A stretch of 64,000 nucleotides of DNA from Pleurodeles waltl (taxonomy: Eukaryota > Chordata > Amphibia > Caudata > Salamandridae), in NCBI RefSeq assembly GCF_031143425.1, contig NC_090445.1, positions 1,197,252,691 to 1,197,316,690 of the forward strand. Reading direction: 5' to 3'. Of this stretch, positions 33,500 through 43,727 are shown piece by piece (position 1 is the stretch's first letter; the number at the start of each line of letters is the position of its first letter). A program made the translations under genes and the position numbers. The notes below the pieces were generated by a model. That model saw only the letters and a list, made by a program, of their open reading frames with translations, was not told where the DNA came from and did not search any database.

Positions 33500-34094
33500 T
33501 TATTTCTTCTGTTGGTATTCCAAATAAGATGTCCTAGTGCCCACCCAGGACACCCACACCTTCACTTTTTGTTATGGGCCACAGGGGAGCCCAAGAACTC
33601 TGCAGCTCTGTAGGTGGCCTCTTGGGCGGTGCAGGTGCTAGCAAATGTTTAAAAAAAAAATGTATTTTCAAAATAATCTGGAGTGCCTCGGTGCCAATCT
33701 GGGGCACTTCACACTAAGTAGGGGGAGCTCCAGGGCCCCCCTGGCTCCTTTGGCTTCCTGCTACTGAGCCGGCATCTTTGTTTTTAGATTTCAGTGTGAT
33801 AGCCTGGTGCCCACACAAGGCACCCCACAACATGTCCTACATTGTGGGCTGCTGCTCATGATCCCCATAGCCCCACCAGCTCGCCTGACTGCACCAATTA
33901 TCAGTTCAGCGGGAGCCAGCATTGCTCCCACCCCTCAGGAGAAGCTTTCCTTTTTCTCCTGCAGGCAGAAGCAATTCTCTGTTTCCCTGCCTATGAGACA
34001 GCAGCTAAGGAATCTTATTAGCTCCCACCTGACATGGAAGCACACAACATTTCCTTGCCTGAACTCTCACGGGCACAGACACCACAGTGTCCCG
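33500..34094. other. Repeat-like, no gene recognised
   Basis: Two related segments, 'GTGCCCACCCAGGACACCC' near 33538 and 'GTGCCCACACAAGGCACCCC' near 33808, suggest an old duplicated repeat about 270 bp apart. No coding motif seen. Confidence 0.35.
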
Positions 34095-34440
34095 TAGGTT
34101 GGGGTCCCCGGACACCGTACAAGAGCCAGCTCAAGAGGATTGGTATCCGAGGGCCATACAGTGGCCCAGGGAGGGGACATGCCCGCCTCCCCATTAAATT
34201 TAGGTTGCTGCCCCGTGGATGGGATCCCCAGGGCCCGATAAAGGCTTTGGAAGGGGGACGCGTGCAACCCTCTTTAACTTTAAGTTGTGGCCCCAGGAGA
34301 TGGGCTCCCAGGTGCCTGATGAAGGATTGGATGGGTGCATTCCTTCGTCCAATTTAAATATATATATTAGCCCAAGGAGTGGAGTCCCCAAGACCTCAAT
34401 GAGGCTTAGGGATGGGGGGCCTCACATCCCATTCCCTATA
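34095..34440. repeat. Degenerate minisatellite, about 75-105 bp units
   Basis: Four diverged units begin near 34095, 34200, 34281 and 34353. Each carries a TAGGTTGnGGCCCC-like head, a GGATGGGnTCCCCAGG block and an AT-rich end. The apparent ORFs here are by-products of the periodicity. Confidence 0.6.
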
Positions 34441-35026
34441 AAATAGAATGCTCCATCCCTTGTGCCCTGGCCCACCTGGAGGCATTGTGTGTTTTTTTAA
34501 AGTGTGGATTTCACTGGATAATGCTTTCAAAAATCGTTTTTGGCTTTAGGGGGAGTCTCTTTGCAACCTCTTCACCAGGCCAAGGGAGTACAGATTATCA
34601 CTACTCTGCCCCTTTGTTTGTTTTTTGCCTTATTTTCAGGACATGGGACTGAGTCCCAAGTTCGAAAATGGCTGCCTCCACCACTTTGTTGATTTTAGGT
34701 AGAGAGGGGCTGTGTGGAATTGTTTGTAGTAGGGCACACAGGGACTGCTGCAAACATGGGTAGGATTACCCATGGGAACTTTTTCCTTAGTGGTTACAGA
34801 TTGGTTAGATGTCCTGCCCACCCACAGGCTAGTGCCAGTCATAAACTTAGCACATTAAAACATATGATGCACAGTTCCAGAGAAAAAGGCTCCAGGCTAC
34901 CAATTAGGGCAGGCGTCACAAGGTCTCTGTAAGCATATATATACTAGGGACAAGGGCCCTCACTCACTATCTGGTGACGTGCCTCATCATTGGGCCATAC
35001 TCCTCGTCAGGCCGGCACTGCAATGC

Positions 35027-35048
35027 CTGATGAGCCCTTCAACAGGGC
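35027..35048 (+). other. Partial hammerhead-like core (stem II only)
   Basis: A perfect CUGAUGA is followed by GCCC, a 7-nt loop and GGGC, exactly the 5' core and stem II of a hammerhead. The GAAA that should follow is absent (UCUUUC instead), so it is a relic or chance. Confidence 0.25.
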
Positions 35049-35872
35049 TCTTTCCCTGAGATCTTTCCGATAACTTTGCTGGACGAATGCAAGAGTGAGG
35101 AATTTGATGAAAAAATACATTAACATTGACTAAAGGTGCCGAAAAGATCCTTTATTCTAACCTGGCACCCTTGTCAAGATCAAAAACAAAGACAGCGGAA
35201 GCAAGGTGTAATGGTCTAGTTCACTCAAAACAGTATCTGATGTGTGCCTAACACCTCAACTGTTGGTGTCTGCATAGAGGGGCCTACACAACATACCCTG
35301 AAACCTGGTCAACATATTTCTCGCTCAGACAATCTAAAAGATATAGTGGTAATTCGTCAGGACCTAAAAAAAAACTAATACTCACTAAGAGAGTAACAGT
35401 ACTCATTACTAAATAGAAAGATACCACATTCCTTACTATAGTACCGCAGTAAGAGCAGGGACCTGATAAAGATAAAAAATTCCAGTTACCAAATCATGAT
35501 ACTTATGATGTTGGGTACAACATTTCCATGTAACGACAGGTGCCATACATCTAGGTGAAAAACAACTGAACAAGCCATGCCAGCGCTCAAAGTGGAATGT
35601 GTAAATACAACCATGCACAAAATACTGCAAACCACATCCAATAGAGTCAATCTTACCCTCCTAGATTCAGGCAATCGGTGCCCCTTGGGGATAACATGGG
35701 CGCTGATCGTTCCTCAATACACTAGTCTGACAGGTATAAGAACATATAGTAAAGGGTTAGGGTGTACGCGTCCCTAAGTATGGTATGTATTTGATAATGG
35801 TGGGAATAGCTTATCCAAATAATGCTTGTGTAGACATTGGGGTAATACCATCCTCTTAGGCATTGTATAGAC

Positions 35873-36099
35873 CAGTGGTTCCCAACCTGTGGTCCGGGGA
35901 CCCCTGGGGGTCCGCGAAGCCTCTTCAGGGGGTCCACGAATGCTTAGACAATTGAATAATATTAACAGATTAGGTACCTAGCTTTCAGTAATGACTCAGT
36001 GGGGGGTCCCCGGATTCCAATAATGATTCAGAGGGGGTCCCCGGGTTCCTGCAATGATGAATTGGGGGTCCACAGAAGTCAAAAGGTTGGGAACCACTG
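35873..36099. mobile_element. hAT-type MITE, second copy
   Basis: A 227-bp element with the same CAGTGGTTCCCAACCT ends as 27459-27696, flanked by a perfect 8-bp target duplication, gtatagac (35865-35872 and 36100-36107). The interior has the same GGGGTCC-rich repeats. It is in the opposite orientation to the first copy: the half with 'GACTTCTGTGGACCCCCA' is at the left end there and the right end here. Confidence 0.9.
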
Positions 36100-36504
36100 G
36101 TATAGACTGATCGGTGCTCCCCTTTATCTATGACAGCTCCAACCAGTAGGTTGACTAATATAAGCAAGGCGTCCACAATCACGCAATCATTAATGCGAGA
36201 AACTCGAACATGAGAAGGATATTAAGTCATGCTAATTAATTAAAGAATCTCTTAAACATAGAGATAAACAATCAAGCAATAACCAATCCTGTAAATACAC
36301 AGGACCCCAGTGGACCTCCCCCTGTTACGTGTGTCATCGTGTATTGCTCATGTGGCACAGTGACCCCTTGTAAATGTATGACGGCTCCCACAAGTCAGTT
36401 GAATAATTTGGTACCAGTAATCACATAGACATTAGTGTAAAAAACGAGGTTAGGACTTAATTAAGTGTGTGCAGAATACGTAATCACAGATGTTTGTTTA
36501 AAGA

Positions 36505-37510
36505 ATCGCGTATACCAGGGTGGCGGTCTCACTGCCGCAGGACCGGCAGTGCAGACTGCCATATTACAACCGCAGCGGTTTGGCTTTACCACGGCCCGGC
36601 GGGCTGGAGGTTTCCACCATCAGCCCGGCGGAATTCGAATAACTGCTGAGGTGTCCCGACTAGGGACATCACCAGAATTTTCCTGGCAGAAAGATTTCCT
36701 GACGAGAGGAACTTGTGTTCCGGTTGCCGGAATACCCCCCAAACACATAGGCACACACGCATGCATGCACCCATACACACACAATCACAAACAGACACAC
36801 CCCTACTCAAACACGAACTCACAACATTCACCCAATAGACACACATACATACCCATACGCATCACACATGCACGCATATACTCTCCATTCCCCCACCCCT
36901 CCCTTCAACTACATACATGCATACACAACCCCAACTCCCACTCATCTTCTCACAACCAAACCCCCACCCCCAATTGTACCTCACTGCATGCACACACACA
37001 TACCATATACACATACAAACATACACACACCTGCATGCGTGTACTCACTCACACCCCCTTACACATTCAGCCATGCATACACCCCCACGCCCGTCCGCAT
37101 GCATACACATACACATCACCACATTTACACACAGACACGTACAATCGCTCCCCGTCCCTTCCCCCACATTCATGACACACATTCACACACTCACACCCAT
37201 TCACACACCCCCACCCCCTCCCCTTGCGGATGACACTTACCTCATCCGACGAGGTGCTCCTCCGTGAGGGGACGGGACCCAGTGTTCCTACCACCAGCAC
37301 TGCCATGCCAGAAAAAGACCGCCACAAAGAATTACTGGTTGTAATTCTGTGGGCGGTCTTTTTCTGGTGTGGTGGTGCTGGCGGTGGAACCGCCTTAGCG
37401 CCGCCGACCGCCATAGTGAATGCCGCTGGTGGTGCGGCTATTGGTGGCAGTCATAATACGGCGGTTTGAAAACTGCCAGCACTGGTGCCTCACCATGTAT
37501 GGAGGCCCCC
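36505..37510. repeat. GGCGGT-rich composite around a CA-rich tract
   Basis: GC-rich flanks (36505-36660 and 37235-37510), full of GGCGGT and ACCGCC motifs, enclose about 490 bp of imperfect CACA/CATACA repeat (36735-37225). The outer ends look like a loose inverted repeat: the reverse complement of 36520-36570 resembles 37440-37490. This could be an old DNA transposon with an expanded interior microsatellite. The ORFs across it are simple-repeat translations. I found no target duplication. Confidence 0.5.
37291..37381. repeat. Hairpin-forming palindrome
   Basis: The arms CCAGAAAAAGACCGCCACAA and their reverse complement lie either side of a 5-bp spacer (37336-37340), with extension to about 41-45 bp and a few indels. 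The palindrome sits in the right GC-rich flank of the composite repeat and could form a cruciform. Confidence 0.85.
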
Positions 37511-37879
37511 GTTTATATGGCATTATAACCCCCATCAAAAATGCTAGGTTATCCAGAAATTGCAATTAGTATATGTATTGTCTTAAGGAAAGCACAGTTC
37601 TTAAAAAGGTCTCCCCTGTCATGCCAGTGGTGAATAGAAGACCCAGGTTAACCACCAACTCCCTCAAATTTGACAGCTCCCTCCCAATATAAACTAAATG
37701 TATAAGCCTGTGTGAGTGAGAGATGTCTTCCTTTTCACTCATCTCTTCAAAACATATATTTACTCGAGTATCAGTATGACACTGTCATGTCGCACCATAC
37801 CATAATCGCGGTGCTCAAAGAGTCCACCGGTCCCCTCATAAGAGAGCACTCATACATACTTGTGTAGTGTCCCCATAAT

Positions 37880-37910
37880 CTGATACTCACAGTTTGTAGA
37901 AACGCGTGGT
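37880..37910 (+). other. Weak hammerhead-like relic
   Basis: CUGAUAC and, 13 nt later, GAAACGCGUGG, the latter typical of Penelope termini. The G8-A9 core is lost and stem II is poor. Reported only because GAAACGCGU recurs in this repeat class. Confidence 0.2.
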
Positions 37911-38096
37911 CGGTTACACCTACCTCATCTCCATGCTCCCGGAGTACTTCTGGAGAAGAGAGGGTGGCGTTTTTAAACGTGGTAATCATGGCAAGGCATC
38001 AAGTCTGAGGATGAACTAAAAATTGAGTGATGAGCGTGGCAACCATCTTAAAATGGAGTGTAGAACTAAAGGCAAATACATTTGAGAAAAGATTAA

Positions 38097-38266
38097 GGTC
38101 CTGATTACAACTTTGGAGGAGGTCCCAAAAGTGACGGCAAAGTGACGGATATACCACCAGCCGTATTACGAGTCCATTATATCCTATGGAACTCGTAATA
38201 CGGCTGGTGGTATATCCGTCACATTTGGGACGGATTAACACCTCCTCCAAAGTTGTAATCAGGCCC
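38097..38266. mobile_element. PIF/Harbinger-type hairpin MITE
   Basis: A 170-bp, almost perfectly palindromic element. Terminal inverted repeats begin GGTCCTGATTACAACTTTGG and, on the other strand, GGGCCTGATTACAACTTTGG. It is flanked by the 3-bp duplication TAA (38094-38096 and 38267-38269), the Harbinger target. The arms run to a 17-bp centre near 38173-38189. No ORF. Its near-intact symmetry suggests recent origin or continued selection by the mobilising transposase. Confidence 0.85.
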
Positions 38267-38294
38267 TAAGTAATCATCCTAGCTTCTGGAAATG

Positions 38295-38605
38295 CCTTCT
38301 GGATAAACAAAAGAGTGAAAGGAATCAGGATGGAGATCATTTGAAAAATTGAAAGCCCACTGGGAGCAGAGGTGGACAGCAGCATCAACTGGACCCATCC
38401 ATTAACATTTTTTTTTTTTCAAAAACAGATTTGGATCACACCAACCCTTCCTTCTGGATGATTTAAAAAAAAAAAGGAAAGAGTCGGTAGGGAGATGGTA
38501 TGAAAACAATTTGAAAGCCCTTTGGGAGCAGAGGTGGATCGATGCATCAATGTGCCCCTCTTACCAACCATAAATGATCACTCATCAGAAGGAAACATTT
38601 AGCAC
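38295..38605. repeat. Tandem duplication, period about 155 bp
   Basis: Copies start at about 38295 and 38450, both with CCTTCTGGAT, a GAAAG purine block and 'GGGAGCAGAGGTGGA' followed by a GCATCAA segment. It lies just 3' of the minus-strand Penelope-like element, where tandem terminal repeats would be expected. Confidence 0.6.
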
Positions 38606-38726
38606 AGTCACTAGGACCTAGTCGTCACCTAAATCCCTTGGACCCTTAATAATTGAACATTCTTTTTATGAAAGGAACTCTGTCCAAGGAATGTCATCAT
38701 TCAGTATTGTAATATGGGTCCGTAAC

Positions 38727-40830
38727 TTAAAGACTCATCGTTGTTCCTTCACAGAAGTTGCAAAGGCACTGAATCAGGTAGACACAATTCTTAGTGCGAC
38801 AGTTTTTATGTTTATTAAGATGCCAAATCCCGGCATCTCCTAAATCAACTGCTGTGGTTGTCATCGACTTAGGGCATACATTGCATTTTCCACAAGGGTA
38901 ATGTCCTTTCACAGGAGGCAAGGTCCTGCTAATCAGAGATGTTGTTGTAGCACTAGGTACTCTACGTCTAGGTCTAGTGTGTATGATCAAGTCCTTAATT
39001 TTCTGGGTTCTCCTTAAAATAAAACATGGGCAGTCCAGTGATTCCCCAACGCTAGTTAAAATGGGCCATCTTTAATTGATGATCTTTTTCACCTGGTTAG
39101 AGAGAGAAACAAAGGTTGTGATACCTGTCAATCTCATTTGCTCAGGTTTGGGGAAATTCATCAACAGTATTTCTCTATGTGCATTACGGGCTCTGTTCCT
39201 GGCTTGAGAAATCACATTCACTGGATAATATAGCTTGCTCAACGTTTTGCTCAAGGAATCAGCATGTCTATTAAAGTCACCTGTGTCACTGCAATTCCGC
39301 CTGAGCTTTAAGAACTGACTGTATGGTATATTAATCCGTAGGGTCCTAGGGTGGTGGCTTTCAAATAGGAGTACGCTGTTCCTGTCTGTATTCTTAGAAT
39401 AAACTGACAAGTGCAGAAATCCTTCTCGTAATGTTATACGTAGGTCCAAAAAGTCCACTTCCTTTCTTGAGATGGTAGCGGTGAAGTGTAGATGTTGATC
39501 CAAAGTGTTAACCCAGTCAACAAAGTGTGCCGCCTGATCCTTGCTACCCTTCCAGATCACCAAGATATCATCTATGTTTATGACTCTAAAATGTAGCGTT
39601 TCTTAAAAGAATACATAAACAGACAGGCCTAACTTGGGGCGAATGTACTTCCCATCGAAGTCCGCTGTATCTGATGGTATTGTTGTTCTTCTAACTGGAA
39701 AAAGTTGTCTTTCGAAGCCAATGCAGCACATTCCAGCTCAAATTGTATGGGAGTATTGTAATCCCATACTTCCAAAGAGGGAATATCTTAGACCACTTCC
39801 AGAGTGGCACCCTTGGGTATATTGGTATAGAGTGCCTCTACATCCAGACATATCAATATATCGGTGGGGCCTCACAAATTGATCTGGTCCAAGAGGACCA
39901 ACACATCCTTTGGGTCTTTCAAGAAGGTTGAGGTCTGCTGCAATAAAGGTTGCAAGAAGAAATCACAGAACTTCTGAAAGAGGGTCTGAGACAGATCCGA
40001 TACCTGACACTATCGGGCGTCCTGGTATTCTCCCCTTATGGATTTTGGTAGACAATAAAAATAAGGTGTTTGTGGTTCCTTAATATTAAAGAATTCTGCC
40101 TCTTGATGAGTAATCCATCCAGCTGCCTATGCCTCTTCTGCCATTGTCCATATCTTCCGTTGTAGCCAATGGGTGGGATCCACATTAATGGGTGCATAAT
40201 AAGAGGTGTCGCTCAACAGTCCCAACCACAATGGCCCACCCATTTGTCTGCTGATCTGATAGTAATATCAGTGTCATTAGCCAATGAGTGTATTGCCCTT
40301 GCTTTAGTCCCTGACAAATTCTGAAATCTCTGTCTTGGTTTTAGATTCTGAATATCATTGCCTACTGCCTTTTCAAAGGCAAGGACTTCAATAGGTACCA
40401 TACTAGAGGCTGGCATAAAGGTTGAAGGATTCCTTAGGCCACATAATCGAACAGTCTGCATAATCCCTGGTCGATCTTTAAAGAAAGAGTGTAGTTAAAC
40501 CTTCCTAAATAGGGCTGCCACCTCACAATTCAGTCTGAAAAGATCCTCTTTAGTTATATTAACAAAGCCCAGTCCCCAGTTCAGAACCCCAACTTCCATG
40601 GGAGTAAGGGATCTACTAGACAGATTTACAACTAAGTCTTCCTTGCAGGGACTGTGCCACGTCTCCTGATCACCATCTGTGGTTCCTCTGGTTCCCATTA
40701 AACTTGTTTTCCTCTCATTCTGTTTCCGCCTGTTTCTCTGCCCCGGCCTCTTCCTAAAAAAGGAACATAATGTAACTGTGTATGGGGTTGGTAATAAGGA
40801 TACTGTTGGTGTTTCCATACTGGGGATTGA
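38727..40830 (-). pseudogene. Penelope-like element: RT and start of endonuclease
   Basis: A longer Penelope-like copy on the minus strand. From 40818: an N-terminal Arg/Lys-rich block, then 'VVNLSSRSLTPMEVGVLNWG' and 'TIRSADKWVGHCGW' (the family's 'IKPADKGG.vV'). 'KIHKGRIPGRPIVSGIGS' is at about 40020-40070, the signature RT motif 'PKIHK....GRPIVS'. The palm box near 39575 reads 'INIDDILVIW', keeping both aspartates. Then 'RKEVDFLDLRITLREG' and the post-RT block follow to 39072. At 38727-38990 the linker ('GKCNVCPKS', 'NCRTKNCVYLIQC') leads into a GIY-YIG domain that breaks off soon after. Stops and frameshifts throughout; it is a different family from the 32.8-kb copy. Confidence 0.82.
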
Positions 40831-41339
40831 AGTTAAGGAAATGGAGTCACTGTATTCATCTGCACACAGTGTTGATTTGGATTTCTCTTCTACTCCTCAT
40901 CACTACTCCAACCTTCCAAGCTCGAACTATAATGGTATGCAATTTGCCAGGTGGACCTCCAGACTCGTTAGAGGCCGCACCACTGAGCACCATCTTCAGA
41001 GCACTGCTGGACCTGTGGAAGGCAGAAGAAGCACTGAACCTGCTGGTAAAACCTGTGAGCAGAATCCTAAGGGCTGGACCTACTCCCACATGTACCCATT
41101 TCTGAGAAGTGGGTTCCAAGGGATAGTTGGCTGATGTCCTACAGGCTACAGGGACACCAAAGCTGCAAGAATCCCCCTTTCCTGAAAGAGCCCAATTCAG
41201 TTTCTACTGGACCTGCCCTGGACCCTGCTTGTGGTTTCTATTGGAGCCCTAAATGCTTTTCCTGAGGTAATAAAACCCTTGGTTGGTGTCAGATTGTACT
41301 TGTCCTGCCTATACCTAAAAGCTGGTACTTAGAAACATT

Positions 41340-42000
41340 TTCAAAACTTTTTTGCCTGGAGCACCATCATGGGACCTGGACCAACTGACCAGCTGGTCCA
41401 CAGAGGATGCACAGCTGGTGTGCGTGATTTTTTTTATAGGTCTCGTTATGGTCTCAGCTCGACTTCAGAATCTGTTGATGCTGACGGTGCTTCAGTGCCA
41501 TCTCATACCTTTCTTGACGTCGGCGAGGACCCAATTCATGCCGAAGACCTCCAGGGTGCGAAAACCAAACTTCTCATGCCTTTGTCGATGACTGCATTGG
41601 GATTCCGTCCACCTGCAACCCCTTGCTGTTGAGCTCTGTTTTGGGCTCCACCTGCTGCCTTTGATGCTGGCAAACCCATCAACGACCTGTCAAAGTCCAG
41701 AATTGTTTCTAAGAAAAGAAGGTAACTCCTTGACCAGAACAAACTCAATCCCTGTATCTAACCGGTGATTAACTGCACTCAGCCTTAACTTCGGACTTTG
41801 CCTCTGTCTAGCATGATCAGTTGTCCTCGGTTGGTACTTTGCTCTTTTTGGTGCTATTTAAAAAAAAAAACTTTTGCAAGTCATATCTCCAGTTACCCTT
41901 ATTGAATTGTTGTCATTTTATTGTATTATTGTTCAATAAAATATTTTTGTTTTTTATAAATTGAAGTGTTTTTTTTTATTGTGTTGAGTTTTTGGCTTTT
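41340..42000 (+). repeat. Unclassified repeat 3' end with poly(A) signal
   Basis: A mixed-composition block with a degraded ORF (41369-41632) that I cannot assign. It is followed by an A-run near 41860-41871 and an AATAAA at 41935-41940 in T-rich sequence. It looks like the 3' end of a transcribed repeat (LTR or LINE), but no family motif was recognised. Confidence 0.3.
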
Positions 42001-42488
42001 TATCTGTCTTAGTACCTCTACACGGTTTACACATTTTTTAAGTTAAGCCTCATAGCTCTGTGTCAAATATACAATGGATTAGCTCAGGTTTATATTACTG
42101 AAACCTTTACCGGACCAAACAAGAATAGTGTCGTCATTACCTGTGGGAGACTAACATCCACTCTATCTAATAATCCACTTTGTCACAAAATTGAATTCTT
42201 TAAAATAGTTTAAAATATAAATGAATATAATTTTAATGTTAAAAAAGATTTTTAAAAATCCATAATTATTAGATATCTTTGTTGATTTGAAAAATTGTGA
42301 TTACATTTTAATAGAATATAATTGAATTACTTTTAATTTTAAACACCACTTTTAATAATTATTAATGTATAATAAGAGCCCCATTTGTTTTATTTTAAGT
42401 GGGATTTTATATTTAAATTTAAACTTCAGAAAATGTTTCATGTAATATATTTAACTTTATTGAAGATGTAATTCAAAATTAAGTTAAC

Positions 42489-42499
42489 AATGCTGTAGC
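42489..42499. repeat. Left target-site duplication of the L1
   Basis: AATGCTGTAGC, repeated at 48835-48845 on the other side of the L1. It marks the insertion point inside the left arm of the foldback element. Confidence 0.8.
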
Positions 42500-43727
42500 A
42501 TGGGGGTCATGGCCACGAGCGCCAACATGGCGGACATGTAATTGTACAGCTCCGCACCGGGCTGCTATATTTATCCTCAAATTGGCAGCAGAATTTCGAT
42601 GCCCAGTAGTGAAGCGCTTGTTGTAGCGCATTCCCGACGCCCTCTAGTGCCGTTGCCTGTGGGCAGGGAAGGTGCGCAACTGCAGGAGAGGCCGGAGGTT
42701 CGGGCCTGCGGGCCGCAGGTGCCCAGGAGCCACAAACCTGGGGAGTTGATGGCTGGGCCCAGGGGAGCATTCTCCATCTCCACGTGACGCGGTCTCCCCT
42801 ATCGGGGGGGACCAGTGCACGGCACGAGACCTGCTGTTGCAGGAAAAGGGGCCCAGGGCTGAGAGTGATGCGCACTAGCATCGGCGTGGCAGAGGCCCGG
42901 AGAAGCAAGGTTGGGCCATCGGCGAGAGGCTGACAGAACGCCGAAGGACGCCCTCATACATAGTTGCCTGCGGGCAGGGAAGGCTTGGCACCACAGTAGG
43001 TGAGAGGTCAGAGGTCCGGGCCTGCGGGACTGCCAGCGCCCAGGAGCCAAAGGTGTGGGATGCTGACAGCGTGGCCTTAACGCACATTCTCAGTCCCAAC
43101 AAGACAAGATCTCCTCATTTGGAGACCGGTGTAGGGCGCAAGACCTGCAGGTGAAGGGGCCCGTGGCTGACAGTGACACGCACTGGTATCGGCATGGAAG
43201 GGGCCCGGAGAAGTGAGGCAGGGCCACCAGTGAGAGGCCAATGGAAGGCCGTAGAACCTGCGAGCACTCCCGCAGGAGAGACGGAATCAGGCTCGCTGGT
43301 GGCATGGCTGCAAGAGGCAGCAGCATGGAGAGTAGACCGGCATGCTGAAGAGCCCAGGAGGCCTCATCACGAAGACTACTATGGGGGATATGCGGCTGGG
43401 CAGCGCGATTCCCCAGGGTGAGGTCAGCGACGTGCCTGGCCCAGCAGGGCTGGTGGAGGTGCGTGGAGAAACATAATGGAATAGACCAACTCACTTTGCC
43501 CTACTGTGAAAGAGGGACCTTGGCAGGACCAGCCTGACCCAAGTCCAGCGGTAGGATCTGCTTTGTTCCATGAGACAGTGTTGGGGTGGCAGCGTTGAGA
43601 TGCTTTGGATGGGGTGGCGACTGGAAGTGACTCGAGAGATTCACATGTGGTCCCTGGGTTGGCCTCTGATGTAGAGGGCCTGTGGAAGAGGCACGACGCA
43701 TTTAACAGGCAGATCCTGCAGGTGTTT
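42500..43727 (+). promoter_or_regulatory. L1 5' UTR / internal promoter region
   Basis: A GC- and CpG-rich region of 1.2 kb starting at the insertion boundary. Near its start, 42518-42535 reads GCGCCAACATGGCGGACA, a match to the YY1 core AANATGGCG. Mammalian L1 5' UTRs carry a YY1 site at the same place, where it fixes the transcription start. Two internal segments, around 42600-42800 and 42890-43080, share blocks such as CTGCGGGC and GGCAGGGAAGG, suggesting monomer-like tandem units. Confidence 0.6.

Noticed and set aside
33380..33613. Plus-strand ORF over the Penelope fragment
   Set aside because: Opposite strand to the clear linker/GIY-YIG reading frame; no motif of its own.
36465..37267. 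Long overlapping ORFs rich in His, Thr and Pro (up to 236 codons)
   Set aside because: They are translations of the CA-rich repeat, open in several frames because the repeat lacks stop codons.
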